In this document: positions 23,658 through 35,400 of the stretch, piece by piece
Position numbering within the stretch: position 1 is the stretch's first letter
Layout of the letters: each line of letters begins with the position of its first letter
Origin: Yamagishiella unicocca
Lineage: Eukaryota; Chlorophyta; Chlorophyceae; Chlamydomonadales; Volvocaceae
Direction: 5' to 3'
Length of the DNA stretch: 64,000 nucleotides
Assembly: GCA_003116995.1 (NCBI GenBank)
Contig: BDSL01000009.1
Location: 682,001 to 746,000, forward strand
Notes under the pieces: model-generated
What the model was told of the DNA's origin: nothing
The model's input: only the letters and a program-made list of their open reading frames with translations
The model's database searches: none
Program-made: the position numbers and the translations under genes

Positions 23658-25375
23658 TGGCCGGCGCGAAGGCGGATTGGCAGCTGGTCGGGAGATCGGA
23701 GTGGCCTGCCGCAGAGGTGCGATGCCAAATGGTATGAGGACTTGGTTAGGGTGACGAATAGTCCGGGGGGTTTAAAGAGAATCCGCGAATGCACGGCCGA
23801 CAAACCAAGGCGGTGAAGATGGCGGTCCAGAAGAGACGGGAGGCGAGTAGACGGAGCGGAGGCGCTGCTGAATTGGGGGGAGGGGGGTCGCAATCGCGGG
23901 TTTTGCAACGGCCGCGCGCGGTTTGGGGATTGGGCGGTGCCTCTTTAGGGAACCTGGTCACAATCAACAGATGCCGTGTCGAGCGCTTCGAGGTTGGGCG
24001 CGGCGTAGCAACGGTAAACGAAATCTGTCGCCGCCGGTGCTGGCTCCTGGTGCGCGGGAAGTCGCATTGCGTCCTAGCAGGCGACAGGGAGGACGTGGAT
24101 TCCTGGCGGGGTGGGGGTGCGGTTTCTGCGGCCTGCCGCCGGGGCCACTACGTCACTTTGGGGGAGGCGCTACGATGCTGCTGATGTGATGAGTCGCTGA
24201 GCAGCTCTTCGGCTCCCCATGTACGACCGCAATGTACCACAATGTACCGCAGTGTCTCGAAGGTGCACCGCAGAAGGAGAGGCACGTCAGTTTTGGTGGT
24301 TGCCTCAGTTTTGTTGCAAGGGGCGTGGGACTCGTGCCTGTGACCCCGTGGGTGAGGCCGCAATGAGTCAGCACCATCACGTGTGAGGTGCCGCACGCGC
24401 GCGGGTTCCGGCGGTCGCCCCTGGGCTCCTGCCAAAACAGTGCGGTGGTGCGAGCGTCTCTAGATCGAGGGGTCCAGGGAGGACCAGTTGGCGCGGGTAC
24501 GACGACGGGGCGGCTAGATAGCGCCGTACCGGCGGGTGCAACGTCACGCGCGTGTGAGACAAGGCACACCGCTTACGTCCGGCATGCAGAAGCTACTAGT
24601 GGCCAGACCTTCAGGGTGCTGACCCCACGCATGGAGCGAATGTATGTGCACATGTGCATGTGTGCACGCCCTCTTGCCTGGCTGCTGCCACTGCCACTGC
24701 CGCTGCTGCTGCTGCCGCTGCTATCATCGAACCCCGCTCGCTCCACAGACTAACGCGCGTGCCTCGATGCCGGCCTGGATATTGTACCCCCGCCCTTACC
24801 TATGCACCAGCTACATTCCCCATGTCGAGTTACCGGTTCTTTTCTGTACCCCCCCCTCCACCTGCTTGGCGGTCGCATCGTGCGGTAGTCCACACCCAGC
24901 CTCACGTACCCACACGGCCCTATCAGTGTGGCCGCCCATTCAAGGCATCAAACCCACGACACATGACGGGGGTGAGGCGTACGGCCCTCCTTGAAACCGA
25001 ATGGGCGTATGAGTGCGCCTGGGCAGTTGGCAGCTGGCACCAGAACAAGACGCCGAGGACGCGTGTGTGGCGGAACGCACACGGGCCATCACCAGCACCA
25101 GGGGACGGTGACACCCTCCGTTGAGGATGTCAAGCGCCTGCTGGTAGCGACCCCTTCCTTGACTGGCATCTGCAGCAAGCTACTGCACGGCCATGCTAGT
25201 GCTTTCCCGAGCCGACTGGCGTGCTGCAGTTTGCGCACTTGCACCAAGCGCCGACCGCCGGCAAGGGCACGTATGGCTGCTGCGGGCCCTTCCTCTACCT
25301 GCCTCCCTTCGCGAGCCCGCGTCGCCAACTGCAGCTGCCCCCCCTTGGCACCTCGAGGTCCTCGTCGATCACGTG
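23658..25375. other. Intergenic region, possibly with an unrecognised short gene
   Basis: No product is recognised. Within it, about 25196-25393 on the plus strand has an open frame with G/C-ending codons (contains APTAGKGTYGCCGPFLYLPP), flanked by AG and by CAG|GT. At 24818-24845 there is a family C intronic-repeat-like sequence followed by a C-rich tract, as near acceptors elsewhere in this window. These hints are not enough for a gene call. Confidence 0.3.
24818..24845 (+). repeat. Family C repeat-like copy outside a called gene
   Basis: CATGTCGAGTTACCGGTTCT is close to the intronic sequence at 8371 and to the motif at 43179-43205. Confidence 0.35.
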
Positions 25376-26440
25376 TTACACGGTGACACAGGTCAAGACA
25401 GTACGGGTCGTGTGTGCGACATTCACGTGACGTCTCAACGGCGGTCAGTTACATCAGCTTGCTGCTGCTGCTGCTGTGGTGGATTGTACTGCGCTGCAAG
25501 CTCACAGGTATGTGTCATCTGCGAGGCGCGATGATACCGCCCTCCCCCCCCCGACCCACGGGTTTCCTATCATACCCCCCCCCCAACCCACGAGGGATTC
25601 GACCCAGCGGCGTCTGCATGACAACCTGCTGGCAGCCCAGTCCTCTCATCCACCAGCACCTACCGAGCATAGCGCTTGGTTTGCTTCCCGCACCTGCCTC
25701 GCCCGCCGGCTGCGCTGTGCTGTGCTATGCTCCGAAAGTCCCTTGGACACCAACCACTGCCGACCATGCACTGCACCATGCCGCCAACCCTGGGCGACCG
25801 AGCACACAACGCCCCAACACGACCGCACCACATACGGTCCCGCGACAGCGTCCAGCATCAGATGCGGCCCGGCCTAGTCCGCCATCGTCTAGTCAAAATG
25901 GCACCACATCCCATCCCCCTCCCATCCATTCCATCCCGCCCCCGTCGCACCATCCGTGCAGCTGCTGCCTAGATAACCGCATTCACGAATGCCCGCCCTC
26001 CGGTCCCGTAACCCCGGGCCTCACTTCACCGAGCATCCCCTGTTCCGTACCGAGTCCAGCCCGCCACGTGTTAGCCCCGTGCTTACCGGCGCATGGCCCC
26101 GGGGGGCCCCGCACCCCGACCTGGACCCCCCGGGTGACACGTGTCCCCCCTGTCCCATTCCTCGGCCCCATGCACCCACGCTTCTCAGCCTCCCTCTCTC
26201 CCCCCTCTCCCACACAGCATCACACCGCACACGTGTCATTCACTCGTACGACCGAACATACCGTACACTCACATGCATCTCGCAGCATTCGCACCCCACC
26301 TTCCAACGAGCCGCGCTTCCACCAACCTCGCCCTGCCCTACCCCACCCGGCATGTTGGGCAGGTGCAAAGGCGCCAATCCCTTCCCGCTCACCCAACTTG
26401 TCCCCGTCCCCTCCCAAGGAAGCCCAAGACGGTCCCTGCT
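25376..26440 (-). other. Probable 3' UTR of SecA
   Basis: On the minus strand, TGTAA occurs at 25453-25449 and 25380-25376, about 1 kb past the SecA stop. No TGTAA lies closer. The proline-rich plus-strand frame across this stretch has no family motif and is not called. Confidence 0.4.
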
Positions 26441-29400
26441 CTAGGCGCGGGCCTTGGCCTTCTGCTTGGTCTGCGGTGCCGCCGCCTCCTGCTTGGCTGG
26501 CGTGGCCTCCTCCTGCTCCGAAGCCGGCACGATACGCTGCGGCTGGAACATGTACACGTTGTAGATGACGTTCCTGTGGCTCGGCCGGGTCGGGTACGGC
26601 GGCAGATGGGGCCAGATGGGGGCAGATGGGGGCAGATGGAGGCAGCATGACAGAGTTCCAAGGCCACGTGAGCGCAGGCGAACTTGCTAACAGGAGCGGA
26701 GACGTCCGTGTGCGCGAGGTCTGGAGGGAAGCGCGAGGCCGGAGAGGGAGCAAGCCCTCACAAGCACGTCCAAGAACTCAAAAAACTTACAACCACCAGG
26801 GGAGCAAACCAGTTCGGCAAAATATCACCAGAGGCGAGCGACGCAAAACCTGTGCGTGTGTTGTCCGCCAGTGCACCGCCCAGACCGAGCAAGGCCCCCC
26901 CCCCTCCCGGCTTCCCTCGAACCCTCCCGGCTTCCTCCGCCCCACCTGCGGATCTGCGCCGTCATGTCCACGAACAGGTTGTACCCCTCCAGCTTGAACT
27001 CCGTGAGCGGGTCCTTGGAGGCGTACCCCCGCAGCCCTACCGCCTGCTGCAGGAACTTGATGGCCTGCAGGTGCTCCTTCCACAGGTTGTCGGTCTGGCT
27101 CAGAACGAAGAACCTGGGGGGGTGGGGGAGGGAGAGGGAGAGGGAGGAGGGAGGGGGAGTGTGTAAAAACCGTTCTACACACGGAGGGAGAGGGAGGAGG
27201 CAGGGCAGCGGAGGCGGAGTTAGGCACAACGACGATGGAGAGTGGTTCGCAGGCTAACATGACGACGTGAAGCCCGTGTGTGCTCCAGCGAGTGCAAGTT
27301 TGGTGTCGGGTGACGGGTGGAACTGATGCTCCTACCCCTCCCTTCCCCGGCCGCCTTTTCGGCCTTCCGGCCGCCTTTCCGCCCCATCCCCCGCCTCGCC
27401 CCCGCCTCCCCTTGCCGCCGCCGCCCCCACCTCTGCACCTCCGCCATAAGGCCCGGCTGCACCGCGTCCACCATGGACACCTTCTTCTCGTACGCCTCCA
27501 CGCACACCCGGTGCAGGTAGGCGCGCAGGCCCTCGAAGCCGCCCTCTGTGGCCACGCGGGTCAGCTCCTCCCCGGTGAGGCCCTGCAGCCGGCAGTGCGG
27601 CAGGGGGGAGGAATGGGCCGGAGCGGCTTGAGGGTCGGGGCCGTAGTGTGTGAGGACCCGACAGGCAGGGTGTCAAGACCCCGGCGCCCCCCCGACAGGC
27701 AGGGTGTCAAGCCCCCAGGAGCCCCTACCCCCCCCGGGATGCAGCTGGTGGCCATCACTCCTGCCGCACTCCAGATCCTTATCGGCAGCCGGCGGAGCTC
27801 TTCTCAGAAGGCCGGCACCAGTTGAGGCAGCAGTCCGGGCCCGTCGTCCACGGATTGCCTCCCTTCGCTACCCCCTTCGCTACTCCACCCCCCCGCCGCA
27901 CCCCCCTCCCCCGCCCCGGCCCCCCAGCTCCAGCGGGTGGGTTGCAAGGAAAACCCGTGTGGGGCGGCCCGGTTTTCTGTCACCCACCTCCAGCAGGTAG
28001 CAGTACTGGATCATCTTGGACGCCAGCGCGTCCAGCTTCCACTCGGACACCTCCTGATTGCGGTCCACGTTGGCCTGTGCGCGCGTGGGTGCGTGCGTGT
28101 GTGTGTGTGTGTTTGGGGGGTTACAAGTTTGTTTGGGGGGGGGGGTTGATGAGAGAATCCGCGAATCCACGGCCGACAAACCGAGGGCGGTTAAGGTGGT
28201 CGGGGGGGGGAGAGGGCCAGGGTTAAGGACGTGTCACGTGCTTGGGGAAGGCAGAGGGATATCAGGCGCACACGCGGTGGCCGCGTGCGCGCGCTAAAAC
28301 GCGAAGTATGTATGTACGTAATAACCGCAGGCGAACGAGCGTTGCTGCTCCAGGGAGGGCGCACCTCCAGGATGTCGTCAGCGGTCTTGTCCGCGTACTC
28401 GATCATCACGGGCGTCAGGCTGGGCGCCAGGAGGGCCTTACGGCGCTCCGAGTAGATCTTGTCGCGCTGAGTGTTGACGACCTGGTCGTAGTCGAACAGG
28501 TTCCTGTGACCCACGGGTCGCACGAGGTGCGGGGCAGGCCGTCAGCGGGCGCGGACCGCATGCGGTGGGTGTCCGCCCCTAGCTGCCTGATCGCACGCCA
28601 CGCCATGCCCCTCCCTTCCTCCCTTCCACTCCCCCCCCACACCTCGCCACCCCCCTCATACCTCCCCGCCTCCGCCCTCCCTCATGACCCTCCTCCTCCG
28701 CCCTTCCCCCTTCCCCCGGCTCCCACGACTGTCCTAAACGGTTTTCTCTTTAGTACACGGGTTTTCCTTGCAATCCCCCCGTTCCCGCTCCTCCTCCTCC
28801 TCCTCCTCCTCCTGCTCTCTCCTCCCCCCGTAACCACGCCTCCTCCTCCTCCCCCCCCTTTGCCCCGTAACCTCGCCGCCTCCTCCTGCTCCCCCCCCCT
28901 CACTTGCGGATGTCGAAGAAGTACGCCTCCACCCTCTTCTGCGCCGTGTCCAGCGCGTCGCTGAGCATGGTGCTCTCCATGGGCAGGTCCTCCACCTGGA
29001 AGGCGACCATGAGGTTCTTGATGCGGTCGCCGCCGAACACGCGGAACAGCGGGTCCTCCAGAGACAGGAAGAACCGGGTGGAGCCGGGGTCCCCCTGGCG
29101 GCCGGAGCGGCCCCGCAGCTGGTTGTCCACGCGGCGGGACTCGTGGCGCTCCGTGCCGATGACATGCAGCCCCCCCAGGGACACCACCTCGGCCTTCTCG
29201 ACCTCCGTCACCGCCTTGTACTCCGACAGCATGGCCTGGAGGGGGCGGCAGGGGGCGGCAGGGGGCGGCAGGCGGAAGGAGGGGGTTTGCAGGAAGACCC
29301 CGGTAGCGGGAGGGGGCGGGAGGGGGAGGGGAGGGAAGACCCCGGTGGCGGGAGGGGGCGGGAGGGGCGGGAGGGGGAGGGGAAGAGGAAGGTCGGTAAG

Positions 29401-32400
29401 GGTTATTAGGGGGAGGTGAGAGCGGGGGAGGTTGAGGGAGTGGCTGGGTGGGGCGGGGAGGTCAGAACGCGTGGCAGCTGGGCGGACGCAGAAACACGTG
29501 ACGTTCCGCGTGCCGGGACGTCAAGAGGAGCACAACCCTAACCAGGCCCCCTGCCTGACGGTCTCACCACCACCACCACCACCACCACCACCGTGAAACG
29601 CGCACGGAGAGTCACACCCTCCTCCCACCTGGAACGCCTCCCTCAGCTGCAGCAGCTGCGGGTCCTCCGTGTAGCCCTTCTCGCAAGCCACACTCAGCCG
29701 GTCCTCAGCCTCCAGCTCCGACAGCTGCCGGGTGCCCCAGGCGCCCACGGCGGCCACCACTGCGGCCTTGGCCTGCGACTGGGTGCCGTCGCTGAGGGTG
29801 CAGGGGAAGAGGGACGGGTTGGCGGCCCAGGAGCGGACCTGCGGGGGGCGGGGGGGAGGGGCGATGCGAGGGCGAGGGGGCATCAAGGAACGGATTTTCT
29901 GACTGCGCTGCGAGCAAGGTTCGGAGGTGTACGGCAGTGGTAACGGACGGGCGGGGTGATAGCAACCCGTTGTGTGTGTGTGTGTGCGGTGGGGGAGGGC
30001 AGGGTGGGGGACTGTGCGGGTCTGGTGCGGAGGAAGCCGGTGTGATTCTTACACGGAGGGAGCCAGACGTCATGACCCCCGCCCGCCCTTCAGCGGCGCC
30101 ACCGCCACCCCACGCCCCTGTCCTTCCCGGCCCTACCCGGGCCTTGCCGTCCTTGCCCACACGGAAGGGGCTGTTGGCGTCCTCGACAATGGTCACCACC
30201 TGACAGCGGGAAGGGCGGTCGAGGGGAGGGGGTAGAAAGGGGGGGTGGGGTTCGACTAAGGTGGTCGGGGCCGCCTGCGGCCTGAACCTCAACGCGGGTG
30301 CGCTCGCACCGCAGCACCGCCCCAATGCGGGGCTGGTGTTTGGGTGGAGGCAGGAGAGGTCATCACGAGGCTGATGGGGCCGAACTAGCAGCCGCCGAGC
30401 CGCCGGAGCCCTGAAAGCCCACCCACCCAGTTCCCCAACCCAGTATCCCCAGTATCCCGAACCCAGTTCTCCAGCATGCACCTCAAACCGTCTGTTCTAA
30501 ACGGGTTTCTTCGGGCATCCACGGGTCTTCCTCGAACCCACCTCCGGCATGAGCATCTCCCCCACCCACCTCCGGCATGAGCATCTCCCCCACCCACCTC
30601 CGGCATGAGCATCTCCCCCACCCACCTCCGGCATGAGCATCTCCCCCACCCACCTCCGGCATGAGCATCTCCCCCACCCACCTCCGGCATGAGCATCTCC
30701 CCCACCCACCTCCGGCATGAGCATCTCCCTCAGCTTGAGTCGTGCCATGTAGTCGGCGTTACCCCCCAGCAGGATGTCCGTGCCGCGGCCCGCCATGTTG
30801 GTGGAGATGGTCACGGCGCCCTTGCGCCCGGACTGAGCCACGATCTCGCTCTCGCGCTCCACGTTCTCGGGCTTGGCGTTCAGGACCTGCAGGCAGGGAG
30901 GCGGAGGCGAGGGGGCGGAGGGAGCGTGAGGGGGCGGAGGGGACGTTAGAGGACGTGCGGGGAGATGAGGGGACGTGAGGGGGATGTGAGGTAAACGAGA
31001 AGTTGGGTTTCTGGCAGCCAATTGGGGGGAGAGGGGAAGGGGGAGATGTGTGTTCAGGCGGCGGTGGGGGGAACACGTGTATGTGTATTGGCGGCGCAGC
31101 TCCCCGAGCTGCTCACCTCGCGCCCCCTCGGGTCGCACTCCCCCCCACACACACGCGCACCTGGTGCCTGATTCCCTCCTGCTCCAGCATTGCCGACAGG
31201 ATCTCGCTCTTCTCCACACTGGTGGTGCCCACAAGCACGGGCCGGCCGGTCTTGTGCATGCGCTTGATCTCCGTCACCACAGCCTTCCACTTGTAGATCT
31301 CCAGCCTGGCAGGGTTCCGGTGAGTGGGTTGAGTGGGGTGAGTGGGTTGAGTGGGGTGAGTGGGGTGAGTGGTTGACTGGGGTACGTGGAGGGGTTATGG
31401 TGGGTGCGTATAGCGAGGGTGGGCCATGGCCACGGCGCACCCACCTCGGGGGGTGCGGCTCGCGACCCTCGACGACTAAAAACCACAACACCAGCCTCCG
31501 GCCGCCGCGTGCAGTGCCCTCCCCAGACCCCTCCCTCCCCCTCGCCTGTGACCCGGAGGCCTCACTGCCCGCCCACCCACGGGCCCTCTCCCTATCCGGT
31601 ACTGCCCCTCCGTCTCCCTTCCCCCTTCCCTCCCCTCGTATGATACGTGTCGTGTTCCTCCTCCCTGCCCCTCCCCCTCCGGGTCTTTTCAAACCTCTCC
31701 CCCTGCCTCCTCCCCCTCCCGCCGACCATGCACCAACTATCCTGTCCTTTTCGTGTCAACGGTTTCCATGCCACCCCTCCCCTGCCCTCCCTCCTCCCTG
31801 CCCCTCCCCGTCCCCCCGCCGCCTGCTCCCCACCTGAACACGACGTCCGGGTTGTCCTGGCGCTGTATGGTGCGGTTGGTGGGCACCACCGCCACCGGCA
31901 GCTTGTAGATGGAGTCGAACTCGCTCACCTCGGTGGCGGCGGTGCCAGTCATACCTGCAGGACAGGCGGGGGGGAGGGGGCGGGGGTGGGGGGGATTTCA
32001 CGAGCCACGAGCGGGTTGTCGTGCCGACATAGCCAGGGAGCATGTCAGACCGTACGGCACAGCTTGGCCCCCGTCTCCCCCCCCACCCCCCCGCCCCCCC
32101 GCTCTCGCCGTAGCCGCTTTAGCTTAGCCGCCAAAGGTCACATTACGACCTTCGGCTTTAGTATCCCCAACCCAGTTCTCCAGCATGCATCTCAAAACGT
32201 CTGTTCTAAACGGTTTTTTCGGGCATCCACGGGTCTTCCTCGAACCCGCTCTCCAGCATGCATCTCGACACGCCTGTTCTAAACTGCTTTTCTCGCGTCC
32301 ACGGGTGTTCCTTGCAACCCACCCGCAAGCTTGGGGAAGGCCCTGAAGAACGCCTGGTACGACACTGACGCCAGGGTGATGTTCTCGTTCTGGATCTCCA

Positions 32401-35400
32401 GCCCCTCCTTGGCCTCCACCGCCTGGTGCAGTCCGTCGGACCAGCGGCGGCCCGGCATGGTGCGGCCGGTGAACTCGTCGACGATGATCACCTCGCCGCT
32501 CTTGACGATGTAGTTGACGTTTTTGATCTGGAGCTCCTTGGCCTGGGGGGGGAGGAAGCAGGTGTACGCAACATGGGAGAAGGGGGGGTGGCGTAATAAC
32601 CGTTTATGGGAGAAGGGGGAGGGGGGACCCGAGCCGACCGACGGATTGGGTCAAACAGGGCAACCAGCAGGCACATTTTGCAGGTGTTGTGTCGCGTAAA
32701 GGAAAGAGGCAAAGCTGATGGGCAGACGCAAACTCCGTATGCTGCCGGGTGAACTCGCAAAGCGTCCCCACCCATATCGGTTTTGGTGTTGTACGTGAAC
32801 AAAGACACAGGTGGTGCTGGTTTTGCGTGCGATGCAGTGGGCCAGCAGTGGTGGCGCTAGTGGTGGTGGTGGTGGCGCAGGTGGTGGTCGCGCTGGTGGT
32901 GCTGGTGCTGGTACGTTGGCGGCATAGGGGCGGCGGGAGGTGGGCGGTCCCGACCAGGCGCCGACGTGCAGCAGGCAGCCCGCCCATGACATAAGAAGGC
33001 GCGCTGCAGGGAGGGCTGCAGGGAGGGTTCCAGAGAGGGGCGCAGCGGGGCGCGGAGCCGCAAGGTCGCAACCCACCTTGAGCGCGTTGATCATGTACGA
33101 CGCCCACTGGGTGCGCGGGTCGTACAGGTCCGTCACCTGCGGGCGCCGGCGGGGAGGGGGGAAGGGGTTGGGTATGTGCCGTGTCAGTGGTTTCGTGGGG
33201 CAATTATAGGGCCCTCGCCGAAGGTAAGGTAATGTGATCGTCCCACGGTGTCGTGAAAAACTAGGGCCACGTCGGCCAGGAGCCGCAGCAGCGCTCCCTC
33301 TGCCTGGCAGGCGATAGAACCCACACCCGCCCCAGCGGCCCCCCCCCGCCCGGCCCCCCCCCACACACCTGCAGCACGTCCTCCACCGCCTCGTATCCGT
33401 CCTCCGTCAGCAGCACGCTCTTCTGCTTCTCATCCACCGTGTAGTGCACGTCGCGGGAGAGCGCGTCGGCGATCTTGGTGGCCTGCGGGCGGAGGGGTGG
33501 AGGGGTGGGGGAGTGACAGCGCGGCAGCGGGGGGGGGGGGGGCATAAAATACCCGGATACACTGGGGCGGTTACACTGGCGGGAGGAGGCCTGGGTTGTG
33601 TGGTCGTCAACAGCGTCGGAGGAAAGCATCCCAAAGGGAACACGAGTACGAACAACAAAAGAAACCAAAACACACCCGCCCCGCGCACACCGGAAACCAT
33701 GCCGACCCGGTCCACCTGCAGCTCTCCCGCCCCTCCCACCACCTTGCTACCCCCCCCCGACCCTGTCCCTGCCACCACCTTGCTCCCCCCCCCGACCCCG
33801 CCCCTGCCACCACCTTGCTAACCCCCCCGACCCCGCCCCTGCCACCACCTTGCTTCCCCCCCGACCCCGCCCCTGCCGGCCCCCCGCCCCTCCCACCACC
33901 TTGCTCCCCCCCCCCGACCCCGCCCCTGCCGCCCCCCGCCCCTCCTGCCTTGGTGTACTTGTTGGACGGCTTGTCCGAGTTGCCGGAGATGATGAGGGGG
34001 GTGCGGGCCTCGTCGATGAGGATGGAGTCCACCTCGTCGATGACGCAGAAGTTGAAGGGGGTGTCCTCGCGGAGCACCAGCTCGGCAGCGCCCTGGCGGC
34101 GGGTGGGTATGTGTATTTTAAATATGCTGAGCTGAGCCGCGAAGGAGACTTAGCGCGAGGAGACCAAGGAATCCGGAGGCAGTGCGGGGCGCCAATAGTT
34201 ACCGAAGGAAGCCCAGAGTGGGTCCACGAGAAGCCACACACATACACATATGTGTATGTGTGTGTGTGGGGGGGGGGGTTACAACAAAAGAACCGGTATG
34301 TGTGTGGGGGGGGGGCGGCGAGAAGACCCGGTTACACAACATAGGAAACGGAGAGCAGAAACGAACCGGCGAACGGTTTTCGGACACGCGGGGGGGGGGT
34401 GTGCATGCCGGAAAACTTGGGTGAGGAAAAGGGGAGTCGGGGCAAGGGTTGGGTAGCGTAGGGGGGACGGGGCGGGGAGTTTTGGTGGTTAAGAGTGGTT
34501 GCGGCAACTGGCGGGTGAGGAAGGGGCGGGTTTGGAGTGGTTTCGGAGAGCTTGAAGGAGGCCGGCGACTGTAGAGCTAGATGCGCAGGGTGTCGAGTCG
34601 CTGTGATGTCGCGCCCTGCGCTGCTGGCCAGCTAGGTGGCTGCTGGTCGGCTGAGTGACGGCTGCACCCCCCGGAAGCACCGGTGTGATGGTTGCTGGGT
34701 TGCGGAGGGGGGGGAGCGGAGAGCGGGGAGCGGGGGCCGCTGGTCCGCCGCCGCCACCCCACACACAGCCACACCCAACGCCCCATTCGCGCCCCCCCTG
34801 CACCTTCCTGGAGCCTCCCTCCCCTCCCGCCCTCGTCCTTCACCGCGTGTGATTCCAGACCGTGTATGTGGGAGCACTCCCACTGCACCAGCTCGCTTCC
34901 GTTTCCCTCCGCTGGCATCCGCAAGCCCCTGTCCGGATACCATTGCCAGCCAGCGCGCCCCTCCCCCCCTTCTTGCCCATTAAACCCCGCTCCAGGCCCC
35001 TCACCGCCCTCCAATCTCATACCCCCCACCGCCCTCCCTGCCCCCGGCGGCCACTGCCGCCTGCGAGTGCTGCACCCCCGACCGCAGCCTCCTCTCCTTA
35101 CCCCCGACCTCCAGGGCCCCCCCATCCTCAACCTTCCGCCCCTCCCAACGCCCTCCCCTCCCCGGCCTCTCGCATCCTCCCATGTCGTTTCCACAGGTTT
35201 CCTATCCACGGGTCTTCCTCGAAACCCACCCCCTAGCCGCCGAAGGTCGACATACGACCTCCGTCTTTCCCTCACCCAAGGTCTCCAGCATGCATCTAAA
35301 ACGTCTGTCCCACACGGTTTTTTCTCGCATCCACGGGTCTTCCTTGCCCCCCACCCCAGCCCTCACCGCCGCCAGGTTATCCCTCAGGTAGTCGAAGCCC

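Noticed and set aside
25414..26568. 384-codon Pro/Ser/His-rich plus-strand frame
   Set aside because: It overlaps the SecA 3' flank and last exons on the other strand, has no motifs, and has the composition of a GC-rich shadow.
30497..31234. Continuous SecA-like frame reading through the 28-bp repeats
   Set aside because: Only the exon 9 part is SecA; the rest is intron sequence read in shifting frames because of the 28-bp period.
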